In this document: positions 1 through 8,154 of the stretch, piece after piece | Layout of the letters: every line of letters begins with the position of its first letter | Numbering within the stretch: position 1 is the first letter of the stretch | NCBI GenBank assembly: GCA_018266355.1 | Contig: JAFEAP010000029.1 | Coordinates: forward strand, 464,909 to 528,908 | Source: Bdellovibrionales bacterium | GTDB lineage: Bacteria; Bdellovibrionota; UBA1018 | DNA: 64,000 nt | Direction of reading: 5' to 3' | Position numbers and translations under genes: made by a program | Notes under the pieces: generated by a model | Seen by the model: only the letters and a program-made list of their open reading frames with translations | The model's database searches: none | What the model was told of the DNA's origin: nothing

Positions 1-219
1 ATCCTCGGAACGAGCGAGCACGCGAAGGAGAGTTACCTCACCCTCGAACGCGATCGGCCTTGGCTCGTCGTGATCGGGAACGAGGAAAAGGGAATGCGCC
101 GGCTCACCGCCGAGGCGTGCGATGTCACGGTCTCCGTGCCCCCGCTCGGGGACGTGACGAGTCTGAACGCGTCCGTCGCGACGGGCGTCCTGATCTCGCG
201 GCTCACTTCGCTGAGTTGA
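1..219 (+). CDS. rlmB: TrmH/SpoU-family rRNA 2'-O-methyltransferase, C-terminal end (partial)
   Basis: The open frame runs from the window edge to a TGA and covers the last 72 residues of a SPOUT-fold methyltransferase. The visible piece has the SpoU signatures that build the trefoil-knot SAM site: IGNEEKGMRRL (motif 2), VSVPPLGDV, and the C-terminal motif 3 TSLNASVATGVL. In the family these bind SAM and position the ribose 2'-OH of a 23S rRNA guanosine. The N-terminal RNA-binding domain lies outside the window, so RlmB versus another TrmH paralogue cannot be settled. The last 17 bases overlap a convergent small gene. Confidence 0.85.
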   Translation: MLGTSEHAKESYLTLERDRPWLVVIGNEEKGMRRLTAEACDVTVSVPPLGDVTSLNASVATGVLISRLTSLS

Positions 220-436
220 TTTCGCCCGCGACGGCTCGATCCGAATGGCCGAGCCGATCGATGCGATCGACCTCGACGGCGATCCGTTGTTTTCGGGCGT
301 CGCGTTCTTCGTGGGGTTCGATGTTCAGGTAGTAGTTCGCGGTGATGGCCGCGAGGATCAGCCCGACGAAAAAGACGCCGAGGAAGGATGCATCCTCCGC
401 GTTTCGTTTCAGGCGCTTCGTAATCGTTTTGGTCAT
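203..436 (-). CDS. Small single-pass membrane protein, function unknown
   Basis: A 77-residue protein with a basic N-terminus (MTKTITKRLKRN), one hydrophobic span at about residues 20-42 (FLGVFFVGLILAAITANYYL) and a charged C-terminal tail rich in Arg, Asp and Glu. This is the pattern of an N-in single-pass inner-membrane protein. The ATG at 436 is preferred over a GTG 15 bases upstream because GGAG lies about 11 bases before it. A good -10 box (TATAAT) stands upstream at 467-472. The 3' end overlaps the rRNA methyltransferase gene on the other strand. I do not recognise the family. Confidence 0.6.
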   Translation of the reverse strand: MTKTITKRLKRNAEDASFLGVFFVGLILAAITANYYLNIEPHEERDARKQRIAVEVDRIDRLGHSDRAVAGEINSAK

Positions 437-466
437 AGACACCGACTCCACTCGGAATGTCTTTCG

Positions 467-472
467 ATTATA
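467..472 (-). promoter_or_regulatory. Perfect -10 box for the small membrane protein gene
   Basis: Read on the minus strand the hexamer is TATAAT, about 30 bases upstream of the ATG at 436. The -35 region is poor (near ATTCCT), so this is a likely but unproven sigma-70 promoter. Confidence 0.5.
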
Positions 473-559
473 CAGTGCGTTATCCGCGTGGAGGAATGTG
501 TCCGAAATGACTCGGAGGCGGGGACGCTTATGAGCGAAATGGCGGGATTTACCGGGAAA

Positions 560-596
560 AATGGGCGAAAACCCGTCCGGCTGAGGGGCCGGACGG
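560..596 (-). terminator. Rho-independent terminator after the secreted protein gene
   Basis: Perfect 9-bp inverted repeat CCGTCCGGC / GCCGGACGG (573-581 and 588-596) with a 6-base loop, followed on the minus strand by GGGTTTTCGCCCATTTTT. It lies just downstream of the minus-strand gene ending at 605. Confidence 0.7.
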
Positions 597-604
597 TTCG
601 GGAA

Positions 605-1393
605 TCAGCGGAGGAAGGCCGTTTCTTCGGGAAGCAGGTCGAAGCGCACTTCGCGGGCCGCCTCGAGTCCGTCCGCGCGCAGGATTCGGGCCCGCGAGCG
701 GAGCTGGCCGAGGAAACCGCGGCTCGAGTTCGTGAACACGCTCATCGAGATGATCTTTCCTGCGATCGGCAGTCCGAGCAGCGAGCCCGACGACCCGATG
801 ACCATCGCGCCGGTGAGGGCGGCCTCGAAGACCGCGAGGATCGTCTTGCGCGCGGAAGGTTTCCCCGCCTCGGTGGGGGAGAAAACGAACTCGCGCAGGC
901 GATCCCGGAGTTCCGGAGAGAGCGCGATCGGATCTCCGCGTTCGGTGAGGCCGGCGAGGCGGGAGTCGAATCGCGCTTCGGCGCGCGAGCAGAGGAGGGA
1001 AACGAGTTTCCAAACCCGGCGCCCGTAGGTCGCCTTCATCCCGCCGAGCGCTCCCCTCATTCCGGCGGTTCGTTCGTCCGCGGCGGTCATTCGACGGTCG
1101 AGGGCGCTTTCGATCGCGGCTTCGTCGAAGAAGCATTTTCCGGCGAGGTATTCGGGATCGATCGTGTCCATCCCGAGATCGCGAAGACTCGCGACGAGGC
1201 GCCGCGGATAGGCCGTCGAATCGCCGGTGAGGGCGTCGGAGTTGAAGTCGGCGACTTCCCTGGCGACCGCCGCGCAGGCGACGGCGATCAGGGGTTCGAG
1301 GGGATAGGTTTCGGCTCTCGCGGAGTCCGCGTGCGCGAGTCCGGCGACGAGGAGGGTGAGGGCGATTTTCGGCATTTTCTTCGAGGCTTTCAT
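605..1393 (-). CDS. Secreted or membrane protein of unknown function
   Basis: A 262-residue protein starting with a typical Sec signal peptide (KASKK, a hydrophobic LTLLVAGLAHA stretch and likely cleavage near SARA-ET). The mature part is mostly helical with four Cys and one hydrophobic segment near the C-terminus (about residues 195-225, rich in Gly, Ala and Ile), which could anchor it in the membrane. The start at 1393 is chosen over longer frames because AAGGAG sits 7 bases upstream and the signal peptide begins there. It is transcribed divergently from the AraC gene and ends at a strong terminator. No family is recognised. Confidence 0.7.
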   Translation of the reverse strand: MKASKKMPKIALTLLVAGLAHADSARAETYPLEPLIAVACAAVAREVADFNSDALTGDSTAYPRRLVASLRDLGMDTIDPEYLAGKCFFDEAAIESALDRRMTAADERTAGMRGALGGMKATYGRRVWKLVSLLCSRAEARFDSRLAGLTERGDPIALSPELRDRLREFVFSPTEAGKPSARKTILAVFEAALTGAMVIGSSGSLLGLPIAGKIISMSVFTNSSRGFLGQLRSRARILRADGLEAAREVRFDLLPEETAFLR

Positions 1394-1514
1394 GGTTTTC
1401 TCCTTCAGCGCTTCGGCTGGTGCGGCGAGTTTTAACGCACCGGACGAAAAGGCGCCGCCACGGACGATGGGAGATTTTTTTGATCGATGGGACGATTTCC
1501 CGAATAGTAGTCCC

Positions 1515-2408
1515 ATGGCGAAGAAATCCGGAAAGCGCGCCCCGACGAAGTCGCTGAAACTCGAAACCGAGGAAGATCCGCCGTTCGTGCTGATCCGTTT
1601 CGAAGGACGGTCGAAAGCGTACAACACCGGACCTCACCGTCACCGCTATTTCGAGTTGGTGCTGATCGAATCGGGGAAAGGATCGCAGGTGCTCGAGGGA
1701 AAAACGGTTCCCGCGGAGGCTGGCGAGGTTTTCGTCATCGCACCCGGAGAAACGCACGATCCGGATCTCCTCGACTCGACGGTGCACTGGGTGGTGGCGT
1801 TCGACGCGAGTTTCATCACGCGGAAATTCAACTCCGATCGCCTGCTTTACTCCTCGCTTCCGAGCGAGGTCGTGCTCATGAGCTTCGCGAGGCCGAACGG
1901 TCCGGCGCCTTTCGGCTTGCGTCCGGGTCCGGAGGAGTTTCGCGAGTGGATCGGGCGGCTCGAAACGGCCGCTCGCGAGTTCGCCGAACGGAAAGTCGGA
2001 TACGTCGAGAAAATGCAGGCGCTGCTCTCGACGATCTTGATCGACCTCGCGCGACTCGCGGCGCCCCGACTTCCGTTCGCCGCCGGACCGAGCCGGGGAA
2101 ACCTCGGCCGCTTCTTCGCCCAGCTCGAGGACCAATTCCGAAAGCCGACGAATCTCCGGAAACTCGCCGCGGGAGCCGATCTGTCGCCCGCGTACCTCAC
2201 CGATCTCGTGAAGACCGAGACGGGAAAGACCGCGATGGAGTGGCTTCGTACGCGTCGGATTTCGGAGGCGCAGTCGCTCCTGCGCGAGAAAACGATGGCC
2301 GTGAAGGAGGTCGCGTACGAGACGGGATATCGCGACGTCGGGTTGTTCATCCGGCACTTCTCGCGTGAAGTCGGCCAGAGCCCGACCGCCTGGCAGAAGA
2401 CCCAGTAA
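1515..2408 (+). CDS. AraC-family transcriptional regulator
   Basis: A 297-residue regulator. Residues about 15-100 form a cupin-like sensing domain: GPHRHRYFELVLIESG carries the His-rich turn, followed by EAGEVFVIAPGETHD, as in sugar-responsive AraC proteins. The last 100 residues form the double helix-turn-helix DNA-binding domain, with LRKLAAGADLSPAYLTDLVK as the first HTH and the family signature VKEVAYETGYRDVGLFIRHF in the second. The ATG at 1515 leaves 121 bases to the divergent secreted-protein gene, a common place for an autoregulated operator. Its effector is unknown; the downstream glucoamylase-like gene makes a sugar plausible. Confidence 0.88.
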   Translation: MAKKSGKRAPTKSLKLETEEDPPFVLIRFEGRSKAYNTGPHRHRYFELVLIESGKGSQVLEGKTVPAEAGEVFVIAPGETHDPDLLDSTVHWVVAFDASFITRKFNSDRLLYSSLPSEVVLMSFARPNGPAPFGLRPGPEEFREWIGRLETAAREFAERKVGYVEKMQALLSTILIDLARLAAPRLPFAAGPSRGNLGRFFAQLEDQFRKPTNLRKLAAGADLSPAYLTDLVKTETGKTAMEWLRTRRISEAQSLLREKTMAVKEVAYETGYRDVGLFIRHFSREVGQSPTAWQKTQ

Positions 2409-2465
2409 TCGTCATTTTACCGACGCTCGTTCGGCGCGCTTGACGAGAGTGGTATCCTAGAAAAG

Positions 2466-3992
2466 ATGGTCGGGAAGGGTTCTAAAACTCGGTTCCTCGC
2501 GAGCGGCGCGCTCGCGTTCGCGTGCGTGAGCGCATGGGTTTTCCCGAGCGCGACCGTGGTCAGCGCGCAAGCGGCGGGTTTTCCGGCCTTCTGCCTGAAG
2601 AACCTCCGAACGATCGAAGAAGCGGGAGCGGCGTCGGAAAAGGCGGATCCGCCCCGGTTCGCGGCGTATCGGAAGGACACGAAGGAGAGTCTCGATCGGA
2701 TGCGGAATCCCGCGACCGGGCTCGTTCGCGACAAGATCCTCGTCGCCGACGGGATCGGAGGTCCGACGACGGCGAAAATCCTGAATCCGAATACTTCGGC
2801 GACGAACATCGGACTCGATCTCTTGAATCAGCTCGCCGCGCTCGAGAATCCGGAGACCGCGAAGCTCGCACGGAAGAACCTGGGCCTCGTGCTCACGTCG
2901 CTCGAAGCGATGAAGTTCCACCGCGAGAGCGGTCTTTTCTTCAGCTGGTACTCGACCGAAAAGGGCCTCCGCGCGGTCGTGAAGGACGTCTCGTCGGTCG
3001 ACAACGTCCACCTCGCGCTCGCGCTCTGGACGATCCGGAAGACCTTGCCGGGAACGGCGCTCGCGCGTCGCGCGGGCAAGCTCTTCGAGCGCATGGATTT
3101 CTCGGTCTTCTTCGACGCGCCGGAAAGCCTTCTCTGGGGCAACCTGAAATACGCGGGCGGAAAATGGACGCCCGAAGCCTACCACTTTTCGAACTTCGGT
3201 TCGGAGGCCCGGACGATCTACGCGCTCGCGGCGGGGCTCGGCTTGATCAAGAAATCCTCGGATCCCGCGTTCGCCGAGAAAGCGATCGCCGCGCTCACGA
3301 TGGAATCCTACGTCTGGCGCGACGGCGAGAAACTTCGTCCGATCCTTCGCACCTGGGACGGCGGAGCTTTCCAGCTCCTGCTGCCGAAGCTGCTTTTGAA
3401 CGAGGAAGTCTACTCGGAGGAACTCGCGAAGGGTTTCGCGAATTACGCGGACTACGTCTTGAGCGAGGGCGAGCGCCTGCACTACCCGGTTCCGGCCGCG
3501 TTTTCGGCGTCGAATTTCGGGATCGACGGGAGCATGCGGTTCGGCGAGGTGCCTTCCTACGTCGGTCGGTCCGGGAGTCTCGACCTGGTGAGCACGGCGC
3601 ACGTGGAAGCGAAAAATCCCGAGGACCGCGCGCTCTGGAGCTCTTGCTTCACTCCGCACGCCGCGATCCTCGCTTCGACCGCGGCGCCCGGTAAATTCGC
3701 CGAGACGCTCCGGAAGATGGAAACTCTCGGCCAAGGCGGGGAGCGCCTTTACGTGCCGGGATACGGGTTCATGGACGGTTACCACGTGACGGGGCCCTAC
3801 GCGGGCAAGGTCGTGCCGGTCGTCCTCTCGCTCGACCAAGGGATGATCGCGCTCTCGCTCGCTCAGGTGAAGGCGGCCGACGGATTCGGACCGAGCGGCC
3901 GCGCGCTTTGGAACGACCCGATCGTGCGCGAACGGCTGCGCGCGTTTTATCGCCTCGTCGACGAAAAGCTTCGTCGGACGCACGCGCCCTGA
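2466..3992 (+). CDS. Secreted glucoamylase-like (alpha/alpha toroid) protein
   Basis: A 508-residue protein with a long signal peptide (residues 1-36). It resembles the glucoamylase-like domain PF10091/GH144-type (alpha/alpha)6 barrel: TSATNIGLDLLNQLAALE, SVDNVHLALALWTI, SNFGSEARTIYALAAGLGL, TWDGGAFQLLLPKLL, SCFTPHAAILAST and LSLDQGMIALSLAQ follow each other in the order seen in that family. Such domains hydrolyse or bind beta-1,2-glucans or related oligosaccharides; the substrate here is inferred, not shown. It starts 57 bases after the AraC gene on the same strand, so the two may be co-regulated. The ATG has AGAAAAG upstream. Confidence 0.72.
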   Translation: MVGKGSKTRFLASGALAFACVSAWVFPSATVVSAQAAGFPAFCLKNLRTIEEAGAASEKADPPRFAAYRKDTKESLDRMRNPATGLVRDKILVADGIGGPTTAKILNPNTSATNIGLDLLNQLAALENPETAKLARKNLGLVLTSLEAMKFHRESGLFFSWYSTEKGLRAVVKDVSSVDNVHLALALWTIRKTLPGTALARRAGKLFERMDFSVFFDAPESLLWGNLKYAGGKWTPEAYHFSNFGSEARTIYALAAGLGLIKKSSDPAFAEKAIAALTMESYVWRDGEKLRPILRTWDGGAFQLLLPKLLLNEEVYSEELAKGFANYADYVLSEGERLHYPVPAAFSASNFGIDGSMRFGEVPSYVGRSGSLDLVSTAHVEAKNPEDRALWSSCFTPHAAILASTAAPGKFAETLRKMETLGQGGERLYVPGYGFMDGYHVTGPYAGKVVPVVLSLDQGMIALSLAQVKAADGFGPSGRALWNDPIVRERLRAFYRLVDEKLRRTHAP

Positions 3993-3997
3993 TCGCC

Positions 3998-4975
3998 TCA
4001 GCCCTTCAGTTTTTCGAGCGAGTGGATGTGATCGAGGCGAACGGGCCACATGAGTCCGCTCGTTTCGCGAAGGAAGAGGAATTTCCCTTTCGGGATATCG
4101 ACGACGCGTTCGATCCGGCCGGCGATCGGCGCGATTTCGCCGTGCGGTCCGTAGAACTGGAGGATCGCTTGGGTCGCGCGTTCGCGCATTTCCTCGCATT
4201 TCGCGAGTAGGTCCGATTCGACCGGGGAATAGGCCTCTTTCTGGAAGAGTTGCGAGATCGCGGCGACGAAGCGGAGGCTGAACTCTTCGCCCGAGCGCGC
4301 GTTCTCGAGGTGCTCGGAGGGCGTCTGCACGCAAGCCTGGTGGTGCGCGATCCGAGCGAGGAGGATTTCTTCGTCGGTTCCTTCGACCTGGAGCCATTCG
4401 TCGACGAGTTGGGAGTCGGCTTCGGGATGGAATTGGAATCCGTACGCGCGTTCGCCGGCGCGATAGGCTTGATGGGCGCAGATCGGGCTCGAAGCGAGCG
4501 AGGTCGCGCCCGGGGGAGGGAGGAACGTGTCGTAGTGCCACTGGTAAAACCGCGGCGTCGGTCCCGCCGCGCACATGAGCGGATCTTCTTTTCCGGCGTC
4601 GTTCAGATGGATTTCGAACCATCCGATCTCCGGGTGTTCGTTCGCGGCTACTTTTCCCCCGAGTGCGCGCGCGAGCATCTGACCGCCGAGGCAGATGCCG
4701 GCGATCGGGAGTCCGAGGTCGTAGGTTTTCTTCATCAGGCGGAGTTCGTCGAGGATCCAGGCGTGGTCGATTTCGTCGTTCGCGCCCATGGGCCCGCCGA
4801 GCGAAACGAGTCCGCCGATTTCGGAAGGAGAGGGAAGGGTGTCCCCGGACCAGATCTGGGCGACGTGCGAGGGAATGCCCTGCGAATCGAGGGCGCGGCG
4901 CAGCGCGGCTGCGTGTTCGTGAGGGGCGTGTTGCACGATCAAGATCGGCGATTGGCTGGATGGACGCTGCGCCAT
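3998..4975 (-). CDS. GMP-synthase-like class I glutamine amidotransferase with C-terminal extension
   Basis: 325 residues. Residues 10-195 form a class I glutaminase domain: the nucleophile Cys95 sits in GICLGGQMLARALGG, an oxyanion-type LGGPMGANDE precedes it, and the His183/Glu185 pair is in FQFHPEAD. These residues release ammonia from glutamine in the family, where partner domains use it for amidation; stand-alone members often act on unknown substrates. The last 90 residues (from about 235) are not part of the glutaminase fold and contain an all-beta-looking tail (IAGRIERVVDIPKGKFLFL). The gene is convergent with the glucoamylase-like gene, 5 bases away. Confidence 0.8.
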   Translation of the reverse strand: MAQRPSSQSPILIVQHAPHEHAAALRRALDSQGIPSHVAQIWSGDTLPSPSEIGGLVSLGGPMGANDEIDHAWILDELRLMKKTYDLGLPIAGICLGGQMLARALGGKVAANEHPEIGWFEIHLNDAGKEDPLMCAAGPTPRFYQWHYDTFLPPPGATSLASSPICAHQAYRAGERAYGFQFHPEADSQLVDEWLQVEGTDEEILLARIAHHQACVQTPSEHLENARSGEEFSLRFVAAISQLFQKEAYSPVESDLLAKCEEMRERATQAILQFYGPHGEIAPIAGRIERVVDIPKGKFLFLRETSGLMWPVRLDHIHSLEKLKG

Positions 4976-5092
4976 GTTAGATTCGAGACTCTCCGTTTCC
5001 CGTCTTTCATTCTACCCCCAGACGCGCTGGATCACCAAAAGTCGATTTTTCTGGGTTTTTAGGCCGTTTTTACGCGATGGTGTCGGCATCGG

Positions 5093-5168
5093 GCTGGGAT
5101 AGCTCAGTTGGTAGAGCAACGGTTTTGTAAACCGTAGGTCAAGGGTTCGAGTCCCTTTCTCAGCTCCA
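5093..5168 (+). tRNA. tRNA-Thr(TGT)
   Basis: A 76-base cloverleaf with acceptor GCTGGGA/TCTCAGC, D arm AGCTCAGTTGGTAGAGC, anticodon stem ACGGT/ACCGT with loop TTTGTAA (anticodon TGT), T arm GGGTTCGAGTCCC and encoded CCA. It is the first gene of the tRNA-tuf cluster, in the position of E. coli thrU. Confidence 0.97.
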
Positions 5169-5236
5169 TTCTTTTCTCTATTGGTTTTACGAATCGGCTG
5201 ACGTAGAACCGAATCGCTTAAAATGCTTGAAACCAG

Positions 5237-5266
5237 ACCGCTTCAACCCCACCAGGTTGAAGCGGT
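5237..5266 (+). other. Perfect 12-bp hairpin in the tRNA-Thr/tRNA-Tyr spacer
   Basis: ACCGCTTCAACC (5237-5248) and GGTTGAAGCGGT (5255-5266) pair perfectly around the loop CCACCA. No T-run follows, so it is unlikely to be a terminator. It lies in a 128-base spacer that is long for this cluster; it may be an RNA-processing signal. Confidence 0.6.
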
Positions 5267-5296
5267 TGACTTTCAGGCGTCTGAAGCGAGGGGTCT

Positions 5297-5382
5297 GGAG
5301 AGATACCCAAGTGGCCAAAGGGATCAGACTGTAAATCTGACGGCGTCAGCCTTCGAAGGTTCGAATCCTTCTCTCTCCACCA
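5297..5382 (+). tRNA. tRNA-Tyr(GTA)
   Basis: An 86-base class II tRNA with acceptor GGAGAGA/TCTCTCC, anticodon stem TCAGA/TCTGA with loop CTGTAAA (anticodon GTA), a long variable arm, T arm AAGGTTCGAATCCTT and encoded CCA. It corresponds to E. coli tyrU. Confidence 0.97.
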
Positions 5383-5409
5383 CTTGAATCCGTTCGTTCT
5401 TGAGAGTGT

Positions 5410-5486
5410 GCGGGAATAGCTCAATTGGTTAGAGCATCGGCTTTCCAAGCCGAGGGTTGAGAGTTCGAGTCTCTTTTCCCGCTCCA
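5410..5486 (+). tRNA. tRNA-Gly(TCC)
   Basis: A 77-base cloverleaf with acceptor GCGGGAA/TTCCCGC, anticodon stem TCGGC/GCCGA with loop TTTCCAA (anticodon TCC), T arm GAGAGTTCGAGTCTC and encoded CCA. It corresponds to E. coli glyT. Confidence 0.97.
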
Positions 5487-5523
5487 AATTTTTAGAAGTG
5501 TCCGTAAGTTCGTTCGTAAGTTT

Positions 5524-5600
5524 GCTCTTGTAGCTCAGTTGGCTAGAGCACTCCCTTGGTAAGGGAGAGGTCTCGGGTTCAAATCCCGACAAGAGCTCCA
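5524..5600 (+). tRNA. tRNA-Thr(GGT)
   Basis: A 77-base cloverleaf with acceptor GCTCTTG/CAAGAGC, anticodon stem CTCCC/GGGAG with loop TTGGTAA (anticodon GGT), T arm CGGGTTCAAATCCCG and encoded CCA. It is immediately upstream of tuf, as in E. coli thrT-tufB. Confidence 0.97.
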
Positions 5601-5614
5601 CTTATAAACCCCAT

Positions 5615-5669
5615 GTGAATCTGGGGTAGGCGGAGGAAGCCGAAAGGCCCGAAGCCGAAAAAGATTCAC
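5615..5669 (+). promoter_or_regulatory. Structured leader between tRNA-Thr and tuf
   Basis: GTGAATCT (5615-5622) pairs with AGATTCAC (5662-5669). The enclosed 39 bases contain two short GGC...GCC hairpin candidates separated by GAAA. The fold sits 44 bases before the tuf start in a co-transcribed tRNA-mRNA. Its role (processing, stability or regulation) is unknown. Confidence 0.45.
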
Positions 5670-5712
5670 CCAAACAAACAGTCTGCATTCTCGCTGTGGA
5701 GGCCTAACAGGT

Positions 5713-6903
5713 ATGTCTAAAGAGAAATTTTCCAGAAACAAACCCCACGTGAATATCGGCACGATCGGGCACGTCGACCACGGGAAGACGTCGCTCACCG
5801 CCGCGATCACGAACACCCTTTCGAAGGCCGGCCTTGCCCAAGCCCGTTCCTACGCCCAAATCGACAACTCTCCGGAAGAGCGCGAACGCGGGATCACGAT
5901 CAACACGACGCACGTCGAGTACGAGACCGCCAATCGCCACTACGCGCACGTCGACTGCCCGGGCCACGCCGACTACGTGAAGAACATGATCACCGGCGCC
6001 GCGCAGATGGACGGAGCGATCCTCGTCGTTTCCGCCGCTGACGGTCCGATGCCGCAAACCCGCGAACACATCCTGCTCGCGCGTCAGGTCGGCGTTCCGG
6101 CCATCGTCGTGTTCCTGAACAAGTGCGACATGGTCGACGACAAAGAACTCCTCGACCTCGTCGAGATGGAAGTTCGCGAACTCCTCTCGAACTACAAGTT
6201 CCCGGGCGACTCGATTCCGGTCGTGAAGGGCTCGGCGATGAAGGCCCTCGAAGGCGATCAGTCCGAGATCGGCGAACCGTCGATCATGAAGCTCATGGAA
6301 GCTTGCGACTCGTACATTCCGCAACCGAAGCGCGAAACCGAAAAGCCGTTCCTGATGCCGGTCGAAGACGTGTTCTCGATCTCCGGCCGCGGTACGGTCG
6401 TCACCGGCCGCGTCGAGCGTGGTGTGATCAACGTCGGCGACGAAATCGAAATCGTCGGTATTCGTCCGACCACGAAGACGACCTGCACGGGCGTCGAAAT
6501 GTTCCGTAAACTTCTCGATCGCGGTGAGGCCGGCGACAACATCGGCGCCCTCCTCCGCGGTACGGCGAAGGACGATGTCGAGCGCGGCCAGGTTCTGGCC
6601 AAGCCGGGTTCGGTCACGCCGCACACGAAGTTCAAGGGCCAAGCCTACATCCTCACGAAGGAAGAAGGCGGACGTCACACTCCGTTCTTCAAAGGCTACC
6701 GCCCTCAGTTCTACTTCCGTACGACGGACGTCACCGGCGTCGTGACCCTCCCGCCTAACGTCGAGATGGTCATGCCTGGCGACAACGTCGAAATCGAAGT
6801 CGAGCTGATCGTTCCGATCGCGATGGAGAAAGAACTCCGCTTCGCGATCCGCGAAGGCGGCCGCACCGTCGGTGCCGGCGTCGTCGCGCAGATCATCGCT
6901 TAA
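5713..6903 (+). CDS. tuf: Elongation factor Tu
   Basis: 396 residues, the usual bacterial length. The GTPase motifs are all present: P-loop GHVDHGKT (residues 19-26), switch I with [36 protein letters not shown], and NKCD for guanine recognition. Domain 2 ([17 protein letters not shown]) and domain 3 (FRTTDVTG, ending [10 protein letters not shown]) follow. It delivers aminoacyl-tRNA to the ribosomal A site in the cytoplasm. It is linked with four upstream tRNA genes and is followed by a strong hairpin and tRNA-Trp, the tufB-type arrangement. Confidence 0.98.
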   Translation: MSKEKFSRNKPHVNIGTIGHVDHGKTSLTAAITNTLSKAGLAQARSYAQIDNSPEERERGITINTTHVEYETANRHYAHVDCPGHADYVKNMITGAAQMDGAILVVSAADGPMPQTREHILLARQVGVPAIVVFLNKCDMVDDKELLDLVEMEVRELLSNYKFPGDSIPVVKGSAMKALEGDQSEIGEPSIMKLMEACDSYIPQPKRETEKPFLMPVEDVFSISGRGTVVTGRVERGVINVGDEIEIVGIRPTTKTTCTGVEMFRKLLDRGEAGDNIGALLRGTAKDDVERGQVLAKPGSVTPHTKFKGQAYILTKEEGGRHTPFFKGYRPQFYFRTTDVTGVVTLPPNVEMVMPGDNVEIEVELIVPIAMEKELRFAIREGGRTVGAGVVAQIIA

Positions 6904-6927
6904 TCGGCGATCCTGTTAGCTTCCGTA

Positions 6928-6957
6928 GGGTGGGGAACCTTGACCGGTTCCCCACCC
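6928..6957 (+). terminator. Strong hairpin after tuf
   Basis: GGGTGGGGAACC (6928-6939) and GGTTCCCCACCC (6946-6957) form a perfect 12-bp stem with a 6-base loop. Only a short T-run (GTTT) follows, so it may be a partial terminator or an mRNA 3'-end and processing structure rather than a complete stop before tRNA-Trp. Confidence 0.6.
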
Positions 6958-6989
6958 GTTTGGAAGTTTCCGACGATCCGCGAATCAGT

Positions 6990-7065
6990 AGGGCAGTAGC
7001 TCCAGCGGTAGAGCGGCGGATTCCAAATCCGTAGGTCGTGGGTTCGAATCCCTCCTGCCCTGCCA
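6990..7065 (+). tRNA. tRNA-Trp(CCA)
   Basis: A 76-base cloverleaf with acceptor AGGGCAG/CTGCCCT, anticodon stem GCGGA/TCCGT with loop TTCCAAA (anticodon CCA), T arm GTGGGTTCGAATCCCTC, discriminator G and encoded CCA. Trp between tuf and secE is a conserved arrangement. Confidence 0.97.
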
Positions 7066-7116
7066 CTTTTCAGTCGTTCGAGTCTTGAGTCCCAAAGAAA
7101 GATCAGAAGGCGTTTG

Positions 7117-7491
7117 ATGGAAAACAGCACTAACAAAGCGGTTCTCATTTCGTTCGGGGCGTTCGCCGTCCTGATCGGCTACATCGTCTTCGCCGGTCTT
7201 TTCAAACTCGCCGGGGTCTACGACTTCGAAGCGAAGATCAAGAGCATTGATCTCGTCATCCGCCTCGTTTCGATCGCGATCGGGGCGTTGCTCTTCCTGA
7301 TTCTCTACAAGAACGACTCCGCGAACCAATTCATGCACGAGGTCGTGACCGAGCTTGCTCGGGTCACTTGGCCGACGAGCAAAGAAACGATCTCGGCGAC
7401 TTGGATCGTCTTGATCATGGTTCTCGTCACCGGAGCGCTTCTCGGACTTTTCGATAAGTTCTGGACGCTCGTGATCCAATGGATTCTATAA
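7117..7491 (+). CDS. secE: Preprotein translocase subunit SecE
   Basis: 124 residues with three membrane spans (about 8-29, 45-65 and 98-122), the longer three-span form known from E. coli. The conserved SecE core is visible: an amphipathic helix with FMHEVVTELARVTWPTSKET just before the last span, which clamps the SecY halves together. The ATG at 7117 is preferred over the TTG directly before it; AGAAGG stands 7 bases upstream. It functions in the inner membrane in the SecYEG channel. NusG follows within a few bases. Confidence 0.95.
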   Translation: MENSTNKAVLISFGAFAVLIGYIVFAGLFKLAGVYDFEAKIKSIDLVIRLVSIAIGALLFLILYKNDSANQFMHEVVTELARVTWPTSKETISATWIVLIMVLVTGALLGLFDKFWTLVIQWIL

Positions 7492-7502
7492 TGGAGCCCG
7501 CC

Positions 7503-8045
7503 ATGTCGTCTTCGAACGAAATGTCCTGGTACGTAGTTCATACCTATTCGGGCTATGAAAATAAGGCGAAGCTCGCGCTCGAAGAGCGCGTTCGCACCGC
7601 TAAAATGGAAAGCTTCTTCGGCGAAGTCATCGTTCCGGAAGAGAACGTCGTCGAATTGAAGAACGGCCAGAAGCGCACGACGAAACGCCGCTTTTTCCCG
7701 GGTTATATCCTGGTGAAGATGGCGCTTACCGACGAGACCTGGCACATCGTTAAAAACACCCCGAAAATCACGGGTTTCGTGGGCGATCGCTTGAAGCCGA
7801 TCCCGGTTCCGCAAGACGAAGTCGACAAAATGACGAACCGCATCGCGGAAGGTCAATCCAAGCCCCGCCCGCGGATTGCGTTCGCCGAAGGCGAAACGGT
7901 CCGGGTCATCGATGGTCCGTTCGCGAACTTCAGCGGCGTGATCGAGGGCGTGAACCCGGATAAGGGCAAAGTGAAGGTCTCCGTCAGCATCTTCGGACGC
8001 TCGACGCCGGTCGAACTCGACTTTATTCAGGTTGAAAAAGTCTAA
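7503..8045 (+). CDS. nusG: Transcription termination/antitermination protein NusG
   Basis: 180 residues. The N-terminal NGN domain opens with SWYVVHTYSGYENKAKLALEER and includes FFGEVIVPEENVVE and FFPGYILVKMAL; the C-terminal KOW domain has GETVRVIDGPFANFSGVIEGV. NusG bridges the RNA polymerase clamp and links transcription to Rho or ribosomal protein S10. Three upstream ATGs are in frame (7479, 7491 and this one); the start at 7503 is chosen because GGAG lies 6 bases before it and it leaves an 11-base gap to secE. A structured gap of about 110 bases separates it from rplK. Confidence 0.95.
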   Translation: MSSSNEMSWYVVHTYSGYENKAKLALEERVRTAKMESFFGEVIVPEENVVELKNGQKRTTKRRFFPGYILVKMALTDETWHIVKNTPKITGFVGDRLKPIPVPQDEVDKMTNRIAEGQSKPRPRIAFAEGETVRVIDGPFANFSGVIEGVNPDKGKVKVSVSIFGRSTPVELDFIQVEKV

Positions 8046-8154
8046 ATCGACGTGTTAGACACCCGGAACTCTTAGAGTTTCCGAATTTATATGAGTACCG
8101 CGCCGGCATCTTCCGTAATGATTACGAAGGGATAACCGGGCAAGAGAAGGACGT
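8046..8154 (+). promoter_or_regulatory. rplK leader region with two imperfect hairpins
   Basis: The 109-base gap contains CGGAACTC/GAGTTTCCG with one bulged base near 8064-8083 and CTTCCGTAAT/ATTACGAAG near 8109-8128. AGAAGG ahead of the ATG is the ribosome binding site. The region could hold the rplK promoter or an extra control structure; neither is proven. Confidence 0.35.

Noticed and set aside
549..2357. A 602-residue minus-strand frame over the AraC gene
   Set aside because: Arg-rich low-complexity translation with no motif; the plus-strand AraC gene is well supported.
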